Shown here one piece after another: positions 9,062-17,347 of a stretch of DNA of 64,000 nucleotides. The notes beneath the pieces were generated by a model. It worked only from the letters and a program-made list of their open reading frames with translations, was not told where the DNA came from and did not search any database. The translations under genes and the position numbers were made by a program. Source of the DNA: Cyclobacterium plantarum (GTDB lineage: Bacteria; Bacteroidota; Bacteroidia; Cytophagales; Cyclobacteriaceae); contig NZ_JAANYN010000009.1 of NCBI RefSeq assembly GCF_011290685.1, forward strand, positions 124,001 to 188,000, read 5' to 3'. The number at the start of each line of letters is the position of its first letter. Within the stretch, counting starts at the first letter, position 1.

Positions 9062-10468
9062 CTAAATACCCTCTGCTGATTTAAGGGCCACCCTCAGTGC
9101 CTCCAGTTTGTTGCTTACTTCCTGCAATTCACTTTCAATGGAGGACTTGGCTACTACCCCCGCTCCGGCCTGAAAGCGAAGCTGGTTGTTTTCGGAAACA
9201 AAAGACCGGATCAGGATGGCATGGTTAAAATCCCCGTTGAAACCCAAAAAACCTATGGCCCCGCCATAAAACTTCCTGGAACAATTTTCCAGGCCGTCGA
9301 TCAATTCCATTGCCCGGTATTTGGGCGCTCCCGACAAAGTGCCCGCAGGAAAGGTATCGGCCACCAATTGGAGCGGATTGGCTCCTTTTGGAAGCTGTCC
9401 GGTCACTTTGGAGACCAGGTGTATGACATGGGAATAATACTGAATCTCTTTAAAAACCTCTACATTCACCTTTACCGAAGAGCGGCTCAGGTCATTTCTG
9501 GCCAAATCCACCAACATCACGTGTTCTGAATTCTCTTTGGGATCGTCATAAAGTTTGACCGCCAGTTTGGCATCTGCCGCATCATTACCGGTACGCTTAA
9601 ATGTTCCGGCAATGGGATAAATGGTGGCTTTGTCTCCCTTGACAACTATCTGGGCTTCCGGACTGCTGCCAAAGACCTTGTAGGATCCGTAATCAAAATA
9701 AAACAGGTAAGGGGAAGGATTGATGGAGCGCAAAGCCCGGTAAACATTGAATTCATCTCCTTTAAACCCGGTAGAAAAAGTGCGGGAAAGTACAATCTGA
9801 AAAACATCTCCCCTGAAACAATGATCCCTGCCTTTGGCCAGAATCTCCAGAAATTCAGGATCGGTATAATTGGAACTTACCTCGCCTTCCAACTGAAAAC
9901 CATAGCTGGGAAGGTTTTTATTGTTGAGGATCATTTCAATTTTTGGAATGCCTGATTCTCCTGGATCACCCTCAAGGTAATGTTCAAAAATGTGCAGCTC
10001 ATTTTTGAAGTGATCCACCACTATCATGTTTTTATACACGGCATAATGGATCAATGGTATGTCCGAATCCTGGGTATTTTGCAAGTTGATGTCTTCAAAA
10101 TAATTAACGGCATCATACTGTATGTACCCAAAAAGCCCATTGGTAATGAATTTATAATCAAGCTGCTCTTCCTGAAAATTATTGGAAAACGCCCTGAGGG
10201 CATCCATTATTTTTTCCCCTTTAGTAAGACCATGCAGGGTAGTTTCCTGCCCTGGCAGTGATTGTCGTATTTTGCCCCTAACGAGAGAAAAAGATGCCAT
10301 GGGCTCACAACAAATATAGGAATAGCTGTTTTCATTACCGTGATAATCAGAACTCTCCAGAAGAATGGTATTGTTGTACCTGTCACGGATCTGCAGGTAA
10401 ATACTCACCGGAGTGATGGTATCTGCCAGCAGTTTTTTGTACCGGGTTTTGATTTTGATAGGTTTCAT
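9062..10468 (-). CDS. trpE: anthranilate synthase component I
   Basis: 468 residues from MKPIKIKTRYKK. Converts chorismate plus ammonia to anthranilate; the first committed and feedback-inhibited step. The tryptophan-binding LLESSDYHG motif lies near the N-terminus. The chorismate-binding domain has YPIAGTFKR, LVDLARNDL and PAGTLSGAPKYRAMEL. The frame is open 26 codons upstream, but that extension runs through the attenuator hairpin and its U-run (10485-10516), so the internal ATG at 10468 is the real start. The spacer between the terminator U-run and the ATG is 16 nt. Confidence 0.96.
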   Translation of the reverse strand: MKPIKIKTRYKKLLADTITPVSIYLQIRDRYNNTILLESSDYHGNENSYSYICCEPMASFSLVRGKIRQSLPGQETTLHGLTKGEKIMDALRAFSNNFQEEQLDYKFITNGLFGYIQYDAVNYFEDINLQNTQDSDIPLIHYAVYKNMIVVDHFKNELHIFEHYLEGDPGESGIPKIEMILNNKNLPSYGFQLEGEVSSNYTDPEFLEILAKGRDHCFRGDVFQIVLSRTFSTGFKGDEFNVYRALRSINPSPYLFYFDYGSYKVFGSSPEAQIVVKGDKATIYPIAGTFKRTGNDAADAKLAVKLYDDPKENSEHVMLVDLARNDLSRSSVKVNVEVFKEIQYYSHVIHLVSKVTGQLPKGANPLQLVADTFPAGTLSGAPKYRAMELIDGLENCSRKFYGGAIGFLGFNGDFNHAILIRSFVSENNQLRFQAGAGVVAKSSIESELQEVSNKLEALRVALKSAEGI

Positions 10469-10484
10469 TGACTGAGTTTTACAT

Positions 10485-10516
10485 AAAAAAAGGCTTGCCG
10501 GGAGTCCAGCAAGCCT
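10485..10516 (-). terminator. trp attenuator (intrinsic terminator before trpE)
   Basis: On the minus strand, bases 10516-10491 form an 11-bp stem (AGGCUUGCUGG with CCGGCAAGCCU, one U.G pair) closed by the 4-nt loop ACUC, followed at once by a run of seven U (10491-10485). This is a textbook intrinsic terminator sitting between the trp leader peptide and trpE. In this position it is expected to end transcription when tryptophan is plentiful. Confidence 0.9.
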
Positions 10517-10540
10517 AAGTATATTTGTATTATCAAATTT

Positions 10541-10591
10541 TGGCAATGGTTAGCTGTTCTCCCTCTAAAAGAAGTAAGTAAGCCACCACCA
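10541..10591 (-). promoter_or_regulatory. trp leader alternative RNA pairings (regions 1 and 2)
   Basis: The three Trp codons (UGG)3 at 10591-10583 can pair with CCAUUGCCA at 10549-10541 over nine positions, three of them G.U (region 1:2). The neighbouring CAGCUAACC at 10556-10548 can instead pair with the 5' arm of the terminator (10516-10506) at seven of nine positions, a candidate antiterminator (2:3). The two region-2 segments overlap, so the pairings compete, as ribosome-stalling attenuation requires. Pairing was worked out by eye, without energy calculation. Confidence 0.65.
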
Positions 10592-10612
10592 GATTTGAAT
10601 CGTTTTTTTCAT
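10565..10612 (-). CDS. trpL: trp operon leader peptide
   Basis: A 16-codon reading frame, ATG at 10612 to TAG at 10565, encoding MKKTIQIWWWLTYFF with three consecutive TGG codons. It is the first reading frame of the trp transcript, ends 49 nt before the attenuator hairpin, and starts roughly 10 nt after the promoter -7 box. By analogy with enterobacterial trpL, ribosome stalling on the Trp codons when charged tRNA-Trp is scarce would free region 2 to form the antiterminator. The peptide itself need have no function. Confidence 0.92.
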   Translation of the reverse strand: MKKTIQIWWWLTYFF

Positions 10613-10621
10613 AAGCTGAGG

Positions 10622-10651
10622 CAAATATAGAAAAGGCCCTTCATTTTCAAA
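10622..10651 (-). promoter_or_regulatory. trp operon promoter (Bacteroidetes type)
   Basis: On the minus strand a -33 TTTG (10651-10648) is separated by 18 nt from a perfect -7 box TATATTTG (10629-10622), matching the Bacteroidetes primary-sigma consensus TAnnTTTG. The expected transcript start is a few bases downstream, giving a 5' leader of only about 5-8 nt before the trpL ATG. Confidence 0.85.
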
Positions 10652-10853
10652 AGTTATTTTGATTTATTTTAATGCCAAATACAACAGCTTTTCCCAAGGG
10701 AATTTTGGAATTTATCGCATGTTGAAATTTTGATTTAAGTTAAAACCAGGAATTTGCATCAGCCTTAGTAACTGTTGAGTTATGGCCTTTTTAATACCCA
10801 AAATGAGAAATACCTCCGGTTTGATGGAGGTAATTATTCATTTTTTAACCCTT

Positions 10854-10887
10854 TTTGGCAAATCCTTGCCTTTAGCCTTTATATTTG
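10854..10887 (+). promoter_or_regulatory. candidate promoter of the sulfurtransferase gene
   Basis: TTTG at 10854-10857 and a perfect -7 box TATATTTG at 10880-10887, spacer 22 nt. It points rightwards, divergent from the trp promoter. It lies 29 nt before the ATG at 10917, which supports that start over any upstream in-frame Met. Confidence 0.65.
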
Positions 10888-10916
10888 AGTTAAAACTACA
10901 AAGAAACAATTATTGT

Positions 10917-11756
10917 ATGAACCAGACTGCACCACTAATCAGCGTCAAAGACCTTTTGATTTTAATGGAAGCCCAAAACCTGGTATTGATTGATGCCAGT
11001 TTTGACAAGGAAAAATACCAATCCATACACCTGAAAGGAGCCCTTCATGTGGACCTCAACAGGCAATTGTCCCATATCAGGGAGGATGCCTCGATAGGAG
11101 GGCGTCATCCCCTACCAGATCCCGGGGAGTTCGGAAAAACACTGGGTGCCCTGGGCATAAGCCCGGAAAGCCGTGTAGTGGTTTATGACGATAAAAATGG
11201 AGGCATGTCTGCTGCACGGTTTTGGTGGATGCTCAAAGCACTGGGTCATGATAAGGTGCAGGTGTTAGATGGAGGGAAAGAGGCAGGGCTAAAGGCCGGC
11301 CTTTCTACAAGCAGCCAAACCGAATTCCCGAAAGCAACTTCTCCCTATCCGGCTAAGGAATGGCAATTACCTTTGGCAGATTTTCAGGAAGTAGAAAAAG
11401 CAGCCAAGGATAAAGATAAAATGGTCATTGATGTACGGGAATCCACCAGGTATTTGGGAATATCGGAGCCAATAGATCTGGTAGCAGGACATATCCCCGG
11501 TGCGGTCAATATCCCGTTTTCAGAGAATTTGGATGAAAAGGGAGTTTTTTTAAAGCCTGAAACTTTAAAGCAGAAATATAAAACCGTATTGGACAAATCA
11601 TCCAAAAACACCATCGTGCATTGTGGTTCAGGGGTCACCGCCTGCCATACACTGCTGGCATTGGCCCATGCGGGTATGGAAATCCCTAAATTGTATGTTG
11701 GGTCCTGGAGTGAGTGGTCCAGAAATAACCTGCCAGTGGCAAAAGGGAATGAGTAA
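10917..11756 (+). CDS. sseA: thiosulfate/3-mercaptopyruvate sulfurtransferase
   Basis: 279 residues from MNQTAPLISVKDLL, two tandem rhodanese domains. The catalytic Cys (C236) is in the second domain in CGSGVTA, the active-site loop typical of 3-mercaptopyruvate sulfurtransferases. The first domain has the non-catalytic VVYDDKNGGMSAARFWWML segment. The enzyme moves sulfane sulfur from mercaptopyruvate or thiosulfate to thiol acceptors or cyanide. The frame is open 45 codons upstream, but a promoter box lies there, so the internal ATG is chosen. The stop overlaps the start of the HipA-like gene by 8 nt (ATGAGTAA). Confidence 0.9.
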   Translation: MNQTAPLISVKDLLILMEAQNLVLIDASFDKEKYQSIHLKGALHVDLNRQLSHIREDASIGGRHPLPDPGEFGKTLGALGISPESRVVVYDDKNGGMSAARFWWMLKALGHDKVQVLDGGKEAGLKAGLSTSSQTEFPKATSPYPAKEWQLPLADFQEVEKAAKDKDKMVIDVRESTRYLGISEPIDLVAGHIPGAVNIPFSENLDEKGVFLKPETLKQKYKTVLDKSSKNTIVHCGSGVTACHTLLALAHAGMEIPKLYVGSWSEWSRNNLPVAKGNE

Positions 11757-12540
11757 GATAAGCCTCCGGTCCGTTAATGTCATGCAATACAAAATGCCCC
11801 TGCGGGAAGGCGGTTCTTTACCCGCTTTAGCGTTGGCAGATGATGGGTTTACGTACGTGGTGAAATTTCGCGGTGCCGGGCAGCGGGAAAAGGCTTTGCT
11901 GGCAGAACTGCTGGGCGGGGAGATCGCCCGACTTTTGGGATTCAAGGTACCGGAATTGGTCTTTGCCAGGCTGGACGCGGCATTTGGACAAACGGAGGGA
12001 GACGAAGAAATACAGGATTTATTAAAAAGCAGCCAGGGATTGAACCTGGGGCTTCATTTCTTGTCCGCAGCGGTCAATTTTGACCCGGCAGCCGATGTGG
12101 TTTCAGGCGACCTGGCTTCCGCCATCGTATGGCTGGATGCCTTCATCACCAACGTGGACAGAACCTTTCGGAATACCAACATGCTAATGTGGCATCGGGA
12201 ACTATGGCTCATTGATCATGGCGCCTCCTTTATTTTTCACCATACCTGGGAAAACTGGGAAAAACATGCCAAAGGCCCTTTCCCTTTAATCAAAGACCAT
12301 GTATTATTGCCTCGTGCAGAAAAGCTCGAAGAAGTGGATGCAGCCTTCAAACGAATCCTTTCTCCGGAATCCCTGTGGCAAATCGTCAACTCACTTCCCG
12401 ATGAGTGGCTGAAAGCCATGGGCGAAACAGGCACCGTAGAAGTTTGGAAACAGGTGTACCTGGATTTTCTATTGCTCCGGCTCAAGCATTCTGAAATATT
12501 TGTAAATCAAGCCCAAAATGCCAGAAAAGCACTTGTATGA
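11749..12540 (+). CDS. HipA-like kinase family protein
   Basis: 263 residues from MSKISLRSVNVMQYK. The sequence has HipA/PI3K-like kinase elements: a nucleotide-binding Lys in FTYVVKFRG, the catalytic-loop equivalent AFITNVDRTFRNTNML, and a metal-binding DHG in LWLIDHGASFIF. It belongs to the short HipA-like group commonly found beside DUF3037 genes rather than to hipBA toxin-antitoxins: there is no HipB-like DNA-binding partner here. The start overlaps the sulfurtransferase stop by 8 nt and the end overlaps the DUF3037 gene by 23 nt, so all three are probably cotranslated. Substrate unknown. Confidence 0.8.
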   Translation: MSKISLRSVNVMQYKMPLREGGSLPALALADDGFTYVVKFRGAGQREKALLAELLGGEIARLLGFKVPELVFARLDAAFGQTEGDEEIQDLLKSSQGLNLGLHFLSAAVNFDPAADVVSGDLASAIVWLDAFITNVDRTFRNTNMLMWHRELWLIDHGASFIFHHTWENWEKHAKGPFPLIKDHVLLPRAEKLEEVDAAFKRILSPESLWQIVNSLPDEWLKAMGETGTVEVWKQVYLDFLLLRLKHSEIFVNQAQNARKALV

Positions 12541-12907
12541 ATACGCCATCGTCCGGGTAGTTCCACGGGTGGAGAAGGAGGAATTTATCAATGTCGGAGT
12601 AATCCTGTGCTCCATACAACAACAATTTTTAAAATGCGCCATCCGCTTGGATAAAACCAAATTGCAAGCCCTTGATCCGGATGCGGATCCGGACACCATA
12701 CAAGATCATTTGAATGCCTTTATCCGGATTTGTAAAGGTGAAAAAGCAGCCAGCCCTATTGCTTCGCAAAATACCGCTTCGCGTTTCCGTTGGCTGACAG
12801 CCGTAAGAAGTTCTATGATTCAAACCTCCAGACCACATCCGGGCCTTTCGCACAATTTGGAGGAAACATTTAAAGCCCTTTTCGAGGCCTATGTCGGCGC
12901 TTATTAG
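12518..12907 (+). CDS. DUF3037 family protein
   Basis: 129 residues. The N-terminal YEYAIVRVVPRVEKEEFINVGVIL is the recognisable DUF3037 signature (split here: YEYAIVRVVPRV then EEFINVGVIL). Pairing with a HipA-like kinase, with overlapping reading frames, is a recurrent arrangement. Function unknown; a partner or substrate of the kinase is a reasonable guess. No signal peptide or membrane segment. Confidence 0.8.
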   Translation: MPEKHLYEYAIVRVVPRVEKEEFINVGVILCSIQQQFLKCAIRLDKTKLQALDPDADPDTIQDHLNAFIRICKGEKAASPIASQNTASRFRWLTAVRSSMIQTSRPHPGLSHNLEETFKALFEAYVGAY

Positions 12908-13110
12908 TTTATCATTCGCTGCATATAACCAGCACACATAACCTCTCGCTTATTTTCTGATCGCTATAAAAAAACAAGGGTTAGCGGGAGTTACCATTTT
13001 CCCGGACCAGGTTAGTTTACCCGGCATGATTGAATTATCGTATTATTTTTTACCTAAGGATCGGGGAAATGCGCCGCAGGTTATTATTTTTGGTTTTCTA
13101 AAAATAGAAA

Positions 13111-14658
13111 ATGAACGATAACTTACAAAAAAACAGCCTGTTGGATCGCTTTTTAACTGCTATTGAAAAAGCAGGGAACAAACTTCCTGACCCTGCCATT
13201 TTATTTTTATTCCTGTTGCTGCTTACCTGGTTTTTATCAGCTTTGCTGGCTCCGGTAGATTTTGGCGAACTGGATCCCAGAACGGGAGAAAAGTTGTACA
13301 TACAAAACCTGCTGACGGGTGAAAAAATCGCCGATTTCCTATCCCGAATGATTTCTGTTTTCATCAATTTCCCCCCTTTGGGTGTGGTATTGCTAGCCAT
13401 GTTGGGCGTAGGAGTGGCAGAATACTCCGGATTTATTCCCGCCGGATTAAAATACCTTTTGGGTTTTACTCCTAAAAGCCTGCTTACTCCCATACTGGTA
13501 TTGGTAGCCATAGTGAGCCATACTGCTGCTGATGCCGGGTATGTGCTTGTCATTCCTCTGGGAGGGGTCATATTTTATGCAGCAGGAAGGCATCCATTGG
13601 CAGGAATTGCAGCTACCTTTGCAGGGGTGTCCGGCGGCTTTAGTGCCAATTTTATCCCTTCTGCGATAGATCCTCTGCTGCAAAGCTTCACCCAATCTGC
13701 GGCCAGGATTATCGACCCTGATATCAATCTCAACCCCCTGAATAATATTTATTTTACAGGACTTTCCAGCATTGTGGTAATAGGAGTGGCCTGGTACCTG
13801 ACTGACCGGATCATTGAACCGCGATTAAACAGCAATAATCCGGTAGATAAGGACCTTAATGATATACCCAAAATGGATCTGCTGGAAAAATCAGAGAAAA
13901 TAGGATTTAAAATTGCCAGCCTTGTCATGATCCTTGGCCTGACAGGCTTATTTTTTTGGGCTTATCCGGTCGGATCCAGTCTGCGGGATCCTGAAGGAGA
14001 AATCACCTCCTTTGCAGCACCACTGATGCAGTCTATCGTTCCGCTGATTTTCCTTGTTTTTTGGATTCCCGGAATCATTTTTGGTTTCATCTCAGGAAGC
14101 TACAAAAATTCAAAAGATGTAATTGCATCCATGAGTAAAGCTATGGGAGGCATGGCGCATTATATTGTCATGGCCTTTTTCTGTGCCCTATTTATTGATG
14201 CCTTTACCCAGTCCAATATAGGATCCATGACTGCCCTGAAGGGAGCTGTTTTTCTTCAAAGTTTACAGCTTCCTTCCCAGGTAACGGTGGTGGGCATCGT
14301 CTTTTTAAGTGCCTTTGTAAACCTGCTTGTGGGTTCCGCTTCTGCAAAGTGGGCACTGATCAGCCCCATTTTTGTCCCCATGTTGATGCAATTGGATATT
14401 TCACCTGACCTTACCCAGGCCGCCTATCGGGTGGGAGATTCGGTATCCAATATCATTACCCCATTAATGCCTTATTTTCCTCTGGTGGTGATCTTCTGCC
14501 AGCGGTATGTGAAAAACACGGGAATAGGCACATTGGTATCCCTGATGCTTCCTTATACCTTATTCCTCTTGCTGATCTGGACAGTATTTTTATTGATTTA
14601 CTGGACTTTGGGCTTACCTTTAGGCCTACAATCTTCCTATACTTATCCAGCCATTTAA
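13111..14658 (+). CDS. AbgT family transporter
   Basis: 515 residues, about a dozen hydrophobic segments. The N-terminus LLDRFLTAIEKAGNKLPDPA, the VGVAEYSGFIPAGLK segment, SHTAADAGYVLVIPLGG and GSASAKWALISPIFVPM are AbgT-family hallmarks. Family members import p-aminobenzoyl-glutamate or export p-aminobenzoate-type antimetabolites using cation gradients; which applies here is not visible. Transcribed separately from the genes to the left (203-nt gap); the serine hydrolase gene follows after 10 nt, probably in the same operon. Confidence 0.9.
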   Translation: MNDNLQKNSLLDRFLTAIEKAGNKLPDPAILFLFLLLLTWFLSALLAPVDFGELDPRTGEKLYIQNLLTGEKIADFLSRMISVFINFPPLGVVLLAMLGVGVAEYSGFIPAGLKYLLGFTPKSLLTPILVLVAIVSHTAADAGYVLVIPLGGVIFYAAGRHPLAGIAATFAGVSGGFSANFIPSAIDPLLQSFTQSAARIIDPDINLNPLNNIYFTGLSSIVVIGVAWYLTDRIIEPRLNSNNPVDKDLNDIPKMDLLEKSEKIGFKIASLVMILGLTGLFFWAYPVGSSLRDPEGEITSFAAPLMQSIVPLIFLVFWIPGIIFGFISGSYKNSKDVIASMSKAMGGMAHYIVMAFFCALFIDAFTQSNIGSMTALKGAVFLQSLQLPSQVTVVGIVFLSAFVNLLVGSASAKWALISPIFVPMLMQLDISPDLTQAAYRVGDSVSNIITPLMPYFPLVVIFCQRYVKNTGIGTLVSLMLPYTLFLLLIWTVFLLIYWTLGLPLGLQSSYTYPAI

Positions 14659-14668
14659 GCCCTCCCAA

Positions 14669-15508
14669 ATGATACATCCCAGGGGTATAAAATCCTTGTT
14701 TTTGTTAATGCTGCTCTTCCCCGGTTTTGCCTCCGCCCAGAAGGATTGGCAGGATTTTATGAAGCAGTTTCCCGATCACCTGGATATCTCCCTGTTGATT
14801 CAGGATGAAACAGGAGAGCCCCTTTTCCAACAGCATGCCGGCAAACGCATACCCTCTGCCAGCATCATAAAAATACCCATTTTGATCAGCCTGATGGAGA
14901 AAGTGGACGAAGAACACATGCACCTGGATTCACTATATACCCTGCAGGCATCCGATAAGGTGGGTGGAGCGGGAGAGCTACAGCATTTGCCGGAGGGCTC
15001 CAGGATTACTTTTCGCTATCTGGCTGAGGAGATGATCCGCATCAGTGACAACACCGCCACCAATATCCTGATCCGTACCATTGAAATGGATTACATTCAG
15101 CATTGGCTAAGGGAATATGGATACGAGGACACCCAATTGAACCGGATTATGATGGATTTTAAGGCGATTGAAGAAGGGAGACAGAACTATACCAGTCCTC
15201 AGGAAATTAACGACATACTTATAAAACTGTGGAATGGAGCCTGGCTGAATGAAAATTCAAGAGCAGAAATCATGCATTGGCTCAAAGGATGTGCAGACAA
15301 CAGCACCATACCCAGCCAATTGCCCGCAGGTACGGTAGTGGCGCACAAAACAGGTACCCTGGATTATGTACGGGGAGATGCGGGAATAATCTTAGGGGAT
15401 AAACCGCTGATATTGTCCGTATTTGTAGAGAAATTTGACTCTATGGAGGAAGCAGAGTCTGCTATAGGACAGATTGCCTTAAAAGCCTTCAGGGATTTTG
15501 GCAGGTAA
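14669..15508 (+). CDS. secreted class A beta-lactamase-fold serine hydrolase
   Basis: 279 residues with a signal peptide (about 1-23, FASAQ). The three active-site motifs of penicillin-recognising serine enzymes are present: S65-I-I-K68, S126-D-N128 and K227-T-G229. The omega-loop region (MMDFKAIEEGRQNYTSP, 161-177) lacks a recognisable class A ExxLN with the deacylating Glu166. It may therefore be a slow beta-lactamase, a carboxypeptidase/esterase or a non-hydrolytic binder, as in several Bacteroidetes relatives. It follows the AbgT gene by 10 nt. No mobile element is visible next to it, which argues for a chromosomal housekeeping role rather than acquired resistance. Confidence 0.85.
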   Translation: MIHPRGIKSLFLLMLLFPGFASAQKDWQDFMKQFPDHLDISLLIQDETGEPLFQQHAGKRIPSASIIKIPILISLMEKVDEEHMHLDSLYTLQASDKVGGAGELQHLPEGSRITFRYLAEEMIRISDNTATNILIRTIEMDYIQHWLREYGYEDTQLNRIMMDFKAIEEGRQNYTSPQEINDILIKLWNGAWLNENSRAEIMHWLKGCADNSTIPSQLPAGTVVAHKTGTLDYVRGDAGIILGDKPLILSVFVEKFDSMEEAESAIGQIALKAFRDFGR

Positions 15509-15589
15509 TATCTATTATGCAAACCAGATTCTGCGTAAATGGGGCATGGTTTTTGGACATCTGAGATTTTAAACCCAAATGAATTAACC

Positions 15590-15913
15590 ATGAAAAGTGC
15601 TGATTTAATCCAAATTCTAAATGAATGCGCAATGACCTGTAACCATTGCGCTAATGCCTGCCTGGATGAAGACAATATTCACCATATGGTAGACTGCATC
15701 AGGACAGACAGGGCCTGTGCGGAAACCTGCAGTACCACAGCAAAATTATTGTCCATGTCTTTCGGTCCCCTGGATGAATTGCTGAAATTTTGTGCAAGAA
15801 TATGCGGGGCATGTGCCGATGAATGTGAGAAACATGAGCACGAGCATTGTCAGCGATGTGCCAAAGCCTGCCGCAAATGTCAGGAAGCCTGTTTATCGGT
15901 ATTGACTGACTAA
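15590..15913 (+). CDS. four-helix bundle copper-binding protein (DUF326 type)
   Basis: 107 residues from MKSADLIQILNECAM. About 16 cysteines arranged as CxxC and CxxxC pairs along helical segments (CAMTCNHCANAC, CAETC, CARICGACADEC, CQRCAKACRKCQEAC), plus a HEHEH stretch. This matches the DUF326 / Csp copper-storage family, which holds Cu(I) inside a four-helix bundle. No signal peptide, so cytosolic. The frame is open 17 codons upstream, but the internal ATG fits the family N-terminus. It stands alone, 81 nt after the serine hydrolase gene. Confidence 0.85.
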   Translation: MKSADLIQILNECAMTCNHCANACLDEDNIHHMVDCIRTDRACAETCSTTAKLLSMSFGPLDELLKFCARICGACADECEKHEHEHCQRCAKACRKCQEACLSVLTD

Positions 15914-16259
15914 TGACAGTTTTTGATTGCTGTATTGAAAAAAGCCCGGTAAATTCTTCTACTTCAATGAACCCGAAATCAAGTCCAATTACAGGGCGCT
16001 GTTTGAAGTATTGGCCTATTGCATTCAGGTTCAACTATTTCTTTGCCCAATTCACCTTTTCCCGGTATTGGGAAATCTAATAATCTGAGTTCGACTGAAT
16101 TTCGTTAAAAAACCGTCATTCCGAGACCTAACATTTTATTAAACGCAGAAATCGGGATGACGATAGGTTTTTTGCACTATATGGGAATATAAACTTCTCA
16201 TTGTTTAAGGGATAATTATGAGTTAAAGTTTATTTTTAGTATTTTACCGTATTTCTATT

Positions 16260-16285
16260 GTACTTTTTCCTTGATGAAAAAGTAC
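16260..16285. repeat. 9-bp inverted repeat (hairpin)
   Basis: GTACTTTTT (16260-16268) and AAAAAGTAC (16277-16285) form a perfect 9-bp stem with an 8-nt loop. The phrase resembles a dispersed intergenic element common in Bacteroidetes genomes. It may act as a bidirectional terminator between the copper-protein gene and the leftward gene at 16805-17191. Confidence 0.5.
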
Positions 16286-16600
16286 CAAAAAATCAAGACA
16301 AAAAAATCCTTCCCCCCTCCGACCTGCCGCACCCCCGGTTTTTTGTCAGGCCAGCCCTCTATGCGTATTAAAATATATTTCTTTTTTTTTTCTCATATTT
16401 TCTAGGGTTTCTACAATATCAAAAACAACTGGTTCAATTACGTCATCGGTAGACCTAACATTTTAAAAATTGCAGAAATCTGGATGACAATATATTTTTT
16501 TAACTCATTAAATTCTAATCATTTGAATACATATCTAAGTAGCCCATACAGATACGCACCGGTTCAGATCGCTACGCTGCACTCGCGATGACGTAGAAAA

Positions 16601-16764
16601 CGTTATCGGTACGCCTGGAGCCGATTTTGAGCGGTGAAAGCCGTGGGAATCTCTAGCCAAACGAGACTGCCACACCCTTTCCCAACTCCTATAGCCACGA
16701 CAAAGGGTTCGCAGTGACGATTCAATTGGTTTTTATTGACGATCTTAATTCGAACTCAGGTTAA
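16601..16764 (-). repeat. dispersed intergenic repeat, copy 1
   Basis: Read on the minus strand from 16764 it begins TAACCTGAGTTCGAATTAAG and later has CGTCACTGCGA, GTGTGGCAGTCTCGTTT and GAGATTCCCACGGCTT. The same order of phrases occurs on the plus strand at 46611-46770 with scattered differences and small indels. The two copies are inverted relative to each other and about 30 kb apart. No reading frame; function unknown. Confidence 0.6.
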
Positions 16765-16804
16765 TACCTAATCCGGGTTGAACTTCCAACCATCAAATTT
16801 TTCT

Positions 16805-17191
16805 TCATCTTTTGGTTTGGAAAAAATTGACCCAAACTGAGGCAATCAAAGCCAGAAAGGCCAGCAAAACGGTAAAGAAATCCACCCATCCAGCAGGAGG
16901 CAAAATACCGAAAAACCTGCTGAACAGGTAGCTGATATAGGAATTGGGCATACTGGATTCCCCCAAATCTCTCAGGATCTGCCAATGCCAGTCGGTGAGG
17001 AAGCAATAACCCCAACCATACCAGATACCCAAAAGAAACCAGGACAAAAAAGTTAGGGAAATCGTCAAAAGATGTGCTTTATGCCACTTTTTCACCATCC
17101 ATCCAAATAAATTGAATCCGATAAGCGTAGTATGCAATACCAAAAACGAGTAATCGGCAAAAACTAACCAATTCACTGAAATTGCTGACAT
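16805..17191 (-). CDS. small membrane protein, DUF2784-like
   Basis: 128 residues from MSAISVNWLVFADYS, with three or four hydrophobic segments and a central WYGWGYCFLTDWHWQILRDL motif, which resembles DUF2784 proteins. Function unknown. The frame is open 24 codons upstream, but the first-segment start fits better. Faces away from the TonB receptor gene; the 174 nt between the two starts must hold both promoters. Confidence 0.65.
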   Translation of the reverse strand: MSAISVNWLVFADYSFLVLHTTLIGFNLFGWMVKKWHKAHLLTISLTFLSWFLLGIWYGWGYCFLTDWHWQILRDLGESSMPNSYISYLFSRFFGILPPAGWVDFFTVLLAFLALIASVWVNFFQTKR

Positions 17192-17347
17192 TTTTTCAAG
17201 GTTTATACAAACAAAAAGATTGCCCGGAAATGGTTTGTACCTATCCGGAATAAAGCCATCCATTCAATATACGGATTCATCCGCAATTTAAACGGGTCCG
17301 TCCAACATGATTTCCGTCTGGCCTGACAGCCCCTTTACTTTGCCTGC

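Larger units (their letters stand above)
15914..16804. other. repeat-rich non-coding region
   Basis: Nearly 900 nt with no convincing gene. The first ~160 nt contain short degenerate reading frames that might be a decayed gene end. From about 16080 the DNA is AT-rich and holds fragments of dispersed Bacteroidetes-style intergenic repeats with recurring GTCATTCCGAG / GATGACG phrases (compare 16130-16165 with 16440-16490), followed by the unit at 16601-16764 that recurs inverted at 46611-46770. Confidence 0.6.

Noticed and set aside
10469-10546. An N-terminal extension of trpE starting MPKFDNTN
   Set aside because: It would translate the attenuator hairpin and U-run; the internal ATG at 10468 matches the family N-terminus.
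10782-10916. An N-terminal extension of the sulfurtransferase
   Set aside because: The stretch contains the TATATTTG promoter box and hydrophobic nonsense not found in the family; MNQTAP is the sensible start.
11749-12907. A hipBA-type toxin-antitoxin module
   Set aside because: No HipB-like DNA-binding partner; the kinase belongs to the short form linked with DUF3037.
15914-16080. A decayed transposase or other gene end after the copper-protein gene
   Set aside because: Only short interrupted frames with no recognisable motif; not enough to call.
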